The position numbers were made by a program, and so were the translations under genes. A stretch of DNA of 64,000 nucleotides from Anisus vortex (taxonomy: Eukaryota > Mollusca > Gastropoda > Planorbidae), in contig OX421499.1 of the NCBI GenBank assembly GCA_949126835.1, positions 27,160,490-27,224,489 on the forward strand. The letters are read 5' to 3'. The notes below the pieces were generated by a model. That model had not been told where the DNA came from. It saw only the letters and a program-made list of their open reading frames with translations, and made no database searches. Of the stretch, positions 45,601 to 57,600 are shown piece after piece (position 1 is the stretch's first letter; each line of letters opens with the position of its first letter).

Positions 45601-48600
45601 TTTAGTTTGTACTATAGTTGCATATAAAAAACTATTTGGTTACGTAAATGATCTAAAAGAGTATTGGTTAGGTATATCAAGTCGTGAAGCCGGCTGGTCC
45701 AGCGGTTAGATCACCGGACTGTCAACCAAAAACCAACTGACAGGTCGCGGGTTCTAGCCCTGCCACCGGCGGATCCCTGTCGCCCTGCAGGAGTTTTGGG
45801 CCTAGTGGACGTAATAATCTTCTACCTAGAAGGAACGTCTGTAAACTTATAAGATCATTGGCTGAGAAAAGAAAGCGGCATGGTTACACTTTGTCAGCTG
45901 ATTAAAAAAAAGCAATATTTTGTAATTTTTAAGATAAAAAAACCAAGCAAACTTATAGAGTCTATTTCATATAAATAAACAATTTTTTTAAAGTAATTTA
46001 AGTAAATAGTGGTCAAGTAATAATGGTTAATAAATGAAGCTGAAATGTGCACAACCTAGAGCTAAAGTGTTCTAAATATAGAAAAAGTCACTTTTATTTC
46101 TTTTGTTATTCTCAGCCAAAAAAAACTGGCCTATATATAAACATCTCTACACGTCTGTAGTTGTTTTACTGAAATCATTTTGTCAGTCAAGTTTGTTTTT
46201 TTCCAATTGGTGGCCGACTGCAGTGCAATAGGCATTACTTTTTCTTCACTGAATTGCTATACATTGACATTCAATCTAGATAGTTAATAAACATTGACTA
46301 TTTGTTTAGTGTCTAGTTACTACATACCAAAAAACTGAAACTGTAAATAGTAGGCCTATTCAATTAAAACCTGATGACAAAATTTTTTTTTGTTCCCTTA
46401 TAGGGCCTAACACATTCCTCCTCCCTTTACAAAAAAACAACAAGAAAACTACACCACCAACAAAAAATAATAATACAAACATTCAGTTAAAGAAAATAAA
46501 AAGGCAACATGCAAAATCAGTTTATAGAGGTTTAGTTCAATTTCAAAATTCATAGAAGGCCTTAGGTATAGTACATTATAAGTGTGCATTTACATTTTAA
46601 GTCAAAAGACTTTTAATGTAATGAAATTTTTTTTTTAAAGTGAGATGAGATTTTTTTAAAAAAATGGTTATGGTCTAATAGGTTTAGATTTCCCTGGAGC
46701 ATAATATATCAAATATTTTCTAAGTGCTTGCATAGAACACTTGCAGTTAGATGTAAAGTGTTTTGAAGTCGGAAGAAAATGCCACACACATATCAAAGTT
46801 TGCTCGTACGGTCAATACAATATTTACACCAGTGCTAATAAAGCTGAGATTTTTTGTTTTAAAAAGCAACTTCAAAGAAAAAACAAACATGCAGAAGTAC
46901 CAGTAAATGTCCTAATCACTGAACCTCTCTTTCTATCTTTACGGCTTTTCTTTTGAGATGAATATTTAATGAATGGCCTCAGAGCAGGTGTCACTAGATA
47001 TGTTTACCAGGAAACAACATTATCAAAATTCAAACAAAAAGGTAGAACTCTGAATAAGACAAGCCCATCCATCACATCATATTAATAAGGTAACTACTTT
47101 AAAGAGAATTCTACATCATAGTAAAAAGGTATACAGTCAGGACATAACCTCAACTTTTGCATACTTGTGCAGTCTATATCATATAGGGTGCAACTGTGTG
47201 GGCACATCTAATATAATTCATATAGTCCTAGGATGCTCTTCTTTGCCAGAGAATCCACAACCTTTGATACACAATCTCTCACTGAACCAGAAAAAAATAA
47301 GGGAAGCCAGTGCCAGGAAACAAATACGTTTCCGTAATAGATTTTTTGTAGACAAATAGGTACCCAAGGGCCAGATGAGAGGGCCTCACGGGCTGTAGTT
47401 TGGAGACCCCTGTGCTAGAGGAAAGAGATGTTGGTCTCCCAATGTGCAATGTTCACTATTCAGGTTATAAACACAAATGTTCCCCCTAATTTTCATAAGG
47501 TTGCATGCAGCAAAATGTATTGACTGTGCACATTGGGAAGAAAATGAACATTAAATGAAAATGTTATATATAGGCCTACTAAGCAAAATAGTTAATTTTT
47601 TTTCATGATTACAATAATATAAGCAATTTTGTGCTCTGTTGCAGTGCCTATGCGCACACTTGGCCTGCTCTGTGCGCACACCAGAGGGAAATCTGCAGGA
47701 CACCCCAGGTTAAAGCATGATATATCTGGACTACTTGGGTAATACTATTATAGAAATATATCTTGACACAACAGGTTATAGTAATATATCTTGACTAATA
47801 GATTATATTTTGACTAGGTATGACTTGACAGACCAGATGGCAATGAACATTTTCCTTAAAGTGGTTTTGTATTGGCATAGGCATGGTAGCTAAATATTTG
47901 ACTGACTAAATAATCCAAAAATGGCTATAAAAATGCACAGAAACTCAAATAAATTGAATTGATAGTATGGACCCACAGAACCCTAGCAAGTTCAACATAA
48001 AACTGTTAAATATTCTGATAAAAAGTATGCCATGAAAGCAAACACCAAAGCAATGAAATAAAATATTTTAAAAAGTAAAGGAAAAGGGTTGGAAATTCAA
48101 ATTGACAAACAAATAAAAATAGTTGATTTTACAAAATAAAAAATGATAAATTATCTCCTACACTATAAGGTAGTGTAGTGTAGTGCCTGGGCTCTTTAAT
48201 GAGTTATAAGGGTATATAAAGTAAATCAAGCTTTTATAAAAAGAAAAAGAGAATCCAAAAATGGTTTCCAATTAAAGTTAAACTCTCATGTCATCCAAGC
48301 AGACGTTGGTTGAATTATTTATTTCTTTATTGAACCTACCTAAAACTCTATGGGAGTCAACATCTTTAAACTCATCTGTTAAATGGAAAACAATTATCAA
48401 TAGAATTGATTGACAAATAAAATTTAAAGGCTTACTTTCTTCATTTAGTAAGGAGATTGTTGAAAACATTTTTTTAAAAGGTTTGGAAATGTTAATTAAT
48501 TGACAAATAAAATGTAAAAGCTTAAAAAAATTAAAAATTGTCTCCTATTTTGTAGTTCTGGACTGTTAAAATTTGTTGTAAATATATTATAGATATATAG

Positions 48601-51600
48601 TTTCAATTACTTACATTTATATATAAATGTGTGCCAATCAAACAGAAAAAGATAGCAGTCATAAAATTATAAATTGAAACCCAAACAAAGAATACAGACA
48701 GTTTATTTTGGTTTTTAACTAAACTCTCCCATCCACCATGCAGAGACTTGTACAATTATTATATTACACTACTAAATAACCTACCGAAAACAAAACCTTT
48801 ACTAGAGCTTGATTTTAGTGCTGAAAAAAAAACACACACAAAAATTAACAAACATAAGATATGAAAGTGGCTGGGCATTGTGCTAGTCACACAATCCCCT
48901 AGTATGCTGTGGCCACAGAAACTGTTGAACGCTGCTTCACTTGCCCCATGGATCAAATTGGTCCAAAGGGATACTTTTTTAATAAAGATAGTGAGAGATA
49001 AAAATGCTTTTCTTCTTCCATATGCAAGGACAAATGTATATAAATGATCTTTCTTTTCAAGCGGTGCTCTGGTACAGAATCAGTTGCCTCAACTGGTCAG
49101 GAAAAACGCCAGCTTCACTTCATAAACTCAAACCACGATAAAACTGCAGTAAAAAGCTGAGTAAAATGTTAGATTATTAAAGAGGACCCCAGGATAAATA
49201 AAAAGCAACAAAATGAGAAAGAAAGACAAATATTTCTAACAATAACAAATATAACTGCTGAGATAAAGAAGCAGATCAATAGATCAATGTACACAGTTGA
49301 AGATACACGACTTCAAAATCACTTAATCAGGTTTTTTTAAACTGAATGAAGATTTTCTAATTCATGGACCCATGTTTTCATGCCACATCAAGCCTGACTT
49401 GCTTGATCTTATTACTATCCAATATAATATAGATCGGCATATTTTGGTATGGATGAATTTGAAATGCAGCAAGTTGCACTGAAAACATCAGAATTACTGA
49501 CATCAAAATTTGCAGATTTGCTATAAAAAAAAAAAAAAAACTACAACTAGAAGTAAGCTGCTTAGAAAAGACATCTGCTATTCTCAACTACTTGAAGCAT
49601 TAATCTGAAGAAATTTGCACTTGCTTTACTTTCAGTTTTGATTCAACTTACACTTGTGAACATTTGTTCTCTTACATGAAATCTGCTCTAAGCCTACAAA
49701 GAAATTATTCAACACTTGGAACACTCAAGAGCCTGTGTGAAGCTTAAGCTTAGAGTGAAGTGACCAAATATATACCTGGTATTGAACAATGAGCAGGCAT
49801 GGATAATGCTCATATTATTTGCTACAGACTATAATTACATTTAAATAAGTTTTTTATGTACAACGTCTTTAATTATAAGCATAATATAAAATGTAGTCGA
49901 GTTGAAATTTATTTGTCTAATTATTTTAATAAATAGTAGCTGCATATATCTGATGTACTATTATTACAGAATTATTATTATATCTAACAGTTTTATGTTG
50001 ACTGTTCAATGGTTTCTCTATAAAGGGCTTTTCCCATGGGCCTTGGTCACGTTGCAGCGCTATATAAATTGTCTTATAATAACAAGAAAAAAAATATGTA
50101 GAGCAGATGGTCTTTCAGGCTGTTGGCACACTGAAGGAATTTGTAATCCTTGATTGGCGCACTATTATGAAAAGGTTGTCATTCACTGCTTTAGAATAAT
50201 TTATAAAACATTTAAACCATGGTTTTCTCTGGCAGTTAGCCAAAACTATCTGCAACAAATATGTCAGCAATTGAAAACTATCCATTAGCAATTATATATA
50301 TAATATGGTTTTAGTGAATATTCACTGGTAATAAACCTTGCAGCTCTTTTCTGAATTTGTTATAATTTAAAAAGAAAAATTTTAATTGATGAGAATACGT
50401 CAGCCGGCTGGTCCTCCAGTTAGTTCACCAGACTGTCAACCGACACGACGCGGGTTCTATCCCTGCTGCCGGCGATCCCCGACGCCCTGCAGGAGTTTTG
50501 GGCCTAGTGGACGTAATAATCTTCTATCTAGTCTGTAAAACTTATAAACAAAATAGACTGCGATCAGGTTAGTCTACCATAGCCCATTAATCCCACCATT
50601 AGAATGAATGAAGTGAATAATAGTCTACAAAATTACCAGTTCTTGATGCACTAGCATGGTGTCGAATTTTTGAGGGTAAGGCTCCTGCAAACAAAACAAA
50701 TATTTCCATTTGGTCATTCCACATGCACCATTGTTCAGTTGCATGCTTTGGCTACTGTATTCTGTCTACCCAAAAGGTCCCCCGTTTTACAATGGTTATA
50801 AAATGTAAAGGGATGCATCAAGGGTAGGCACACCAAGATCCTGTCCAAGACTATAGCTACCTCAGGGCCTGCCTCGTAATAAGGGGTACGGTCTCGACAG
50901 TCACTTGCACTACTCTGCTTCCCCCCACCTGCTGATTTCCCCAGGAATATTAATGTGGTTGCTTGCTTGCATTCCAGAAATGTCGCCCAGTAGCACAAAT
51001 TCCAGACTGTAGGCCTGGACATCCATGCACCAGGGCTTGATGATGTTCATTGCTTCCTCCCCACCAAGTCTGTTGTACTGGTTTACACACTTGACAATCT
51101 TTGAGGTCCATAGCTACAGAAGTAACATTTTACAACCAGACATGTCAACAATGTCTTCCAGCTACACTATCTGAGGTATGGACACTTTTGAGGTATGGAC
51201 ACTGTCTGAGGTATGGACACTATCTGAGGTATGGACGCTATCTGAGGTATGGATACTATCTGAGGTATGGATACTAACTGAGGTATGGATACTATCTGAG
51301 GTATGGATACTAACTGAGGTATGGACACTATCTGAGGTATGGACACTATCTGAGGTATGGACACTGTCTGAGGTATGGACACTGAGGTATGGACTCTATC
51401 TGAGGCATGGACACTGTCTGAGGTATGGACAGAATCTGAGGTATGGATACTAACTGAGGTATGGACACTATCTGAGGTATGGACACTATCTGAGGTATGG
51501 ATACTAACTGAGGTATGGACACTGTCTGAGGTATGGATACTAACTGAGGTATGGACACTATCTGAGGTATGGACACTGTCTGAGGAATGGACACTGTCTG

Positions 51601-54600
51601 AGGTATGGACACTATCTGAGGTATGGATACTAACTGAGGTATGGACACTATCTGAGGTATGGATACTAACTGAGGTATGGACACTATCTGAGGTATGGAT
51701 ACTAACTGAGGTATGGACACTATCTGAGGTATGGACACTATCTGAGGTATGGACACTATCTGAGGTATGGACACTATCTGAGGTATGGATACTAACTGAG
51801 GTATGGACACTATCTGAGGTATGGATACTAACTGAGGTATGGACACTATCTGAGGTATGGATACTAACTGAGGTATGGACACTATCTGGGGTATGGAAAC
51901 TAACTGAGGTATGGATACTATCTGAGGTATGGACACTATCTGAGGTATGGACACTAACTGAGGTATGGATACTATCTGAGGTATGGACACTATCTGAGGT
52001 ATGGACACTGTCTGAGGTATGGACACTATCTGAGGTATGGACACTGAGATATGGACACTATCTGGGGTATGGATACTAACTGAGGTATGGATACTATCTG
52101 AGGTATGGATACTATCTGAGGTATGGATACTAACTGAGGTATGGATACTAACTGAGGTATGGACACTATCTGAGGTATGGACACTAACTGAGGTATGGAC
52201 ACTAACTGAGGTTTGGATACTAACTGAGGTATGGGCACTATCTGAGGTATGGACACTATCTGAGGTATGGATACTAACTGAGGTATGGACACTATCTGAG
52301 GTATGGACACTATCTGAGGTATGGACACTGAGGTATGGATACTAACTGAGGTGTGGACACTATCTGAGGTATGGACACTGAGGTATGGATACTAACTGAG
52401 GTATGGACACTAACTGAGGTATGGACACTACATGAGGTATGGATACAATCTGAGGTATGGATACTATCTGAGGTATGGACACTATCTGAGGTATGGATAG
52501 AGGTATGGATACTAACTGAGGTATGGACACTATCTGAGGTATGGACACTATCTGAGGTATGGACACTATCTGAGGTATGGATACTAACTGAGGTATGGAT
52601 ACTAACTGAGGTATGGACACTATCTGAGGTATGGATACTATCTGTGGTATGGACACTATCTGAGGTATGGACACTCTCTGAGGTATGGATACTAACTGAG
52701 GTATGGACACTACATGAGGTATGGATACTAACTGAGGTATGGATACTATCTGAGGTATGGATAATAACTGAGGTATGGATTCTAACTGAGGTATGGATAC
52801 TAACTGAGGTATGGACACTATCTGAGGTATGGACACTAACTGAGGTATGGACACTAACTGAGGTATGGATACTAACTGAGGTATGGATACTATCTGAGGT
52901 ATGGATACTAACTGAGGTATGGATACTAACTGAGGTATGGACACTACATGAGGTATGGATACTAACTGAGGTATGGATACTATCTGAGGTATGGATAATA
53001 ACTGAGGTATGGATTCTAACTGAGGTATGGACACTATCTGAGGTATGGATACTAACTGAGGTATGGATACTAACTGAGGTATGGATACTATCTGAGGTAT
53101 GGATACTAACTGAGGTATGGACACTATCACTATCTGAGGTATGGACACTGTGGTATGGACACTATCTGAGGTATGGACACTATCTGTGGTATGGACACTA
53201 CAGCACCAAAACATTTTAGAAAGAAAACAATTAATTTTGTAACCACATTTTCACCTTTCGGAGGAGGGACAGCATGTTCTAAGCACATTGTTTAATAACC
53301 ACATCAATAAAGTTTACAATTTGCCATACTTTTTTTTTGTCTATTATAATTACTAAGTAAACAAGTTTTAATCACCAATTCAAATTTTTGAAAATGCATA
53401 AAAATGCAAAAGTATAATAATTACTAGAAGGAGTTCCCCAGTACTGAGGATCAGGACCATAAATTGCATCCGCTGAAAAAAAAACAAATATTTATATATG
53501 TAGCCTAAAAGACTATATATAGGCATACATATTAATTGAATTAACAAGTTAGGAATTACAATGTTACAGCTTTTTTAAAACTCTATATTCAATGATAGAT
53601 ATGCATGCCAACCAACAAAATATTTATTTTATCTTTAATTGAAAAATGTCTGTAAATTATTAGATAAATATTTTAGTCTATAATAATTACTAAGTAAACA
53701 AATTATAATGACCAATTCAAAGTTTTTAAAATTTATAAAAATGCAAAAGTATAATAATTACCAGAAGGATATGCCAAGAATGGAGGATCACCAGAATTGA
53801 GTGAATTACCTTGTGTATTAAAAAAAAAATATTTATATCTGTAGTCTATAAAACTATGTAGGCATATATATTGGGTTGAATTAACAAGTTAGGAATTACA
53901 ATGTTACAGCTTTTTGAAACTCTATAATCAAAGTAAAATAAGACTTCAAAGGGCAGATATGCATGCCAACCAACAAAATATTTATTTTTTCTTTAATTGA
54001 AAAATTTCTGTAAATTATTAGATAAATATTTTTGTCTATAATAGTCAGAGGAGGGACAGCATGTTCTAAGCACATTGTTTAATAACCACATCAATAAAGT
54101 TTACAATTTGCCATACATTTTTTTTGTCTATAATAATTCCTAAATAAACAAGTTGTAATCACCAATTCAAATTTTTGAAAATGTATAAAAATGCAAAAGT
54201 ATAATAATTACTAGGAGGAAATGCAGCCACGGAGTGAGGATTAAGATAAGATGCTAACGATATGCTTTGTCTATCTGAAAAAAATGTAAAAAAAAATATT
54301 TATGTATTGGTCACAATGTTGTGGAGCTTTACACATTCAGATATCGAAGGCATTTTTATATCACACTGATATGTACACATTCAGATATCGAAGGCATTTT
54401 TATATCACACTGATATGTACACACTGGTCACTGCAGACTTGATATCCCCCCCCTGCCCACCCCCAACTTACTCATTCAGAACAATTAAATTTTATAGATC
54501 GTAGTGAAGCTGACTAAGCTAATATTAGAGCAGGTTTCTTACCCTAAAAATATTTTATTTTAATTCCAAAATTTTTCCCACACTTTTAAACATTTTTTAC

Positions 54601-57600
54601 CAGCATGGGTGAAATGTATTAATAATCACTGGCAAATTATATAGGTCTAGTCCAAATAACAAAATTTGTTTGTGTATGTTTTAAAGTACTTTTTAAAGAA
54701 AAACCAACATAATGGGAGTTTTATTAACAAATTAACTTCTCAACTACACCACATGGTTGGTCACTTTTCAGATGACAGCTGTTTTATTATAAGCTTTTAT
54801 ATGTTTTGCATTATACCTATAACATTATAGAATCTTCTTCTACACAAATTTCTTGCATTCTACACTAATCATCTGGTATTTTAATCTAGGCTTACATTTT
54901 GAAAAGGGGTTTCAAATAATGCTCAGTTGTTGGCTTCCCTGGCTATTTTAACTGGTTTATCAAGGTTACAGATTCTCAACTCTTCACTGTTTTTGGGGTA
55001 ATTAGTCATGCTTATAGCAGACTAGCCGGTATGTGCCCGGTCCTCCGAACCGGCTAAAAGTTATGTTTACATACACTCTAACTACTCAAGCAGTTTTAAT
55101 GAGATTGCCCGCAAGAACTACACATTTTATATTTCGTATAAGACACGAATTTAATCATGATGGAATTTTTTATTTGCCCGCTACAACATAAATTACCCAT
55201 TAAAATCATTGCCCATTACCCATTATAACAATTAAAAAATTGCTCGCTATATATAAATTACGAGGCAAATTAAAACGTGAATATATTTTGTTCTATTCAT
55301 TCATAAAGAACATTAGCAAACATTGAAGCAAAGTTAATTTAAAATGAATACGCAAAGTTTGATGACATAATGCAAACATTAAACATTAGCTTTAGGTGTT
55401 CGAACTTGTAGATTTGAAGAAAAAGACATTGTAGGCTAAATAAGCATAAATATAGAGTGTAACCAGGACCGCTGCGTTTAAATAAGCTTAGTAAGGCGTC
55501 GGTATTACTTCCTGAAACAGAAAAAAATGCGATTGCGCATTCTGTTCTATACCTATTCTGTGGACGTATATGACACGAATTAAAACGTGAATGAAATTTT
55601 GTCACCGGCAATTGAACAATTTCCGGCTAAAAAATTAATATAAGTTGTTTACGACGCGTAGGCAATTTAAACATGAATAAAATGTGTTCCCATCATTGAT
55701 AAAAAAAAATCCATGCACATAGTTTGATGACGTCAATTTAAACATGAATGAAAAATGTCCCTTCATTGCTAAAAAATCCATGCGCAAACTTTGATGACGT
55801 CATCCTGAAAATAATCTCAACGCCATCCTTTTTTTAATTTTGTGAAAACAAATTATAAAAAGTTGTACTAGCAAAGTCAATGTGAATCAAAAGTTGTGTT
55901 TTATTCGCGTTTTTTTACCAAACTGACCACTGCGGTCATTTTAATTTTTTTCAAACCATGACAGTGTTCACCGCCGTAACGCAAAGAATATTTGTAGCAA
56001 ATTTCAAGTTTTTATGTCCAGTATTTAAAAAGATTATGCGGTATGTACATACCCACATACATACATATTCCTTTTGAGATTTATATATGTATATGATACT
56101 ATAAATGTAGGCAGCCCTGATTGAACAGTAAAACTGCACACAAAACTAAGTCCCCCCCCCCAAAACAAAACAACAAAGACTCACCTTTTAGTAAGGGCAC
56201 AAGTGGAACAGTGCCATCACTTACAATTGATACTGTGTTGTCCTTTGCTTCTGGTTTCTTCACGATCATTGCCGTTAATGCAGTAACGAATTTATACTGT
56301 CAAGAAAAAAAAACAACTACAGGATTCTAACCTTTGAAAAAGATGGCAGCAATAGCATTAGAATATTAGAGAATATACCTACTAAATGTAATAAGTTTAT
56401 AAAAATAAAAAACAGATCTTATATTTAAATATCATAATGTTGATATATCATAGTTCATTCGTACTGTCTGTCAAAGTTTAAGATTTTATTTGCATACACA
56501 GGGATCCAATGATGATTTTCACATATCCACCTTTAGTAATGAATCCAAGTACACTCACTCATTATTTACCTTATTTACTCATTTATTATGTAGCTAATTT
56601 TTAAAAAAAAGAAATAAGTAACTAGTTCTGTAATATTTTTGTGTAATGTTTATATTTTAGTTATTTTGTTATGGGATCCTTGGAATGCCAATCCAACAAT
56701 CTTTTTGTTACACCACCTCACCCTAGCCCACCCCACCTATGCATCTGCTAAGCCAGAAACGAATTGCTGATGGGAAATTTTCTTAGGGGTAAAATTATTG
56801 CTTGACATGAAATAACCGTAAGTATAAAAAGAACACATCTTAATTAAAGAATCGTTTCAGGTAGATAAATAAGGTGTAAAATATTACCTTGATGGACATT
56901 TCGATGATACGGCTCTCAAGTTCTTTTACACTAACTTTTGTTAGGTTTCTCTCTTTATCCTTCAGCATCTGCTTGACAGTGAGAAAGGCCCATATTCTCT
57001 CCACAATGTGAGAGTAATCTCTGGGTAGAGTGAAAAATGGGTTCTCCAGCTGGATGTTGTTGTTGAACTCGTAGGAAGGAAGAATGATACTAACGTTCCC
57101 AGATGAGTGAATACCTTCAATCAAAATTTCCAAACTGTTGGAGCTGTTAGCTAGCTTGCCAGATACAGCCACCTCAGATCCAGCAAATATCATCGGAAAA
57201 TGACTTTCTGTGAGCGAAGATTTTTCAACTCCCCCGGGCAAATAAGTGATGTTTGCGTCTAGCATAGAAACTGCAGAAAGTTCCCTATACAGGCCAGTAA
57301 CCTGTAAAGCTGCATCAGACGCTTCATAAATTTTCCTAGCAAATCCAAAATTCTGTAGAGAGATTTTCTTCAGCAAGTCAAAATCAGCTCTAAATCCAAA
57401 AGCCAGACCATATATAGACACTTTCAATGTATTTGCTCTGGCCACATTGGCAGCTATTTTTACAGGGTCCATTTCGCTATAAGTGGGTTCTCCGTCAGTC
57501 AAGAAAAATATCATGCCTACACGACTTGTGCTTTTACCAAGATTGATATCCTTTACAGCCGTCACTAAGGCATCATTTAAATTTGTTACTATGCAAAAAA

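Noticed and set aside
45688..45780. tRNA gene
   Set aside because: A and B boxes are present but the ends do not form an acceptor stem, and the same head occurs at 16974 and 50400 followed by a shared non-tRNA body. It is a SINE.
46741..47359. Two small plus-strand ORFs as a possible gene nested in the intron
   Set aside because: No similarity, no splice continuity and no start context; chance frames are as likely.
51346..53219. Long ORFs (91-284 codons) on both strands over the 18-bp array
   Set aside because: They follow from an 18-bp period without stops. They occur on both strands, have no domain or start context, and lie within an intron.
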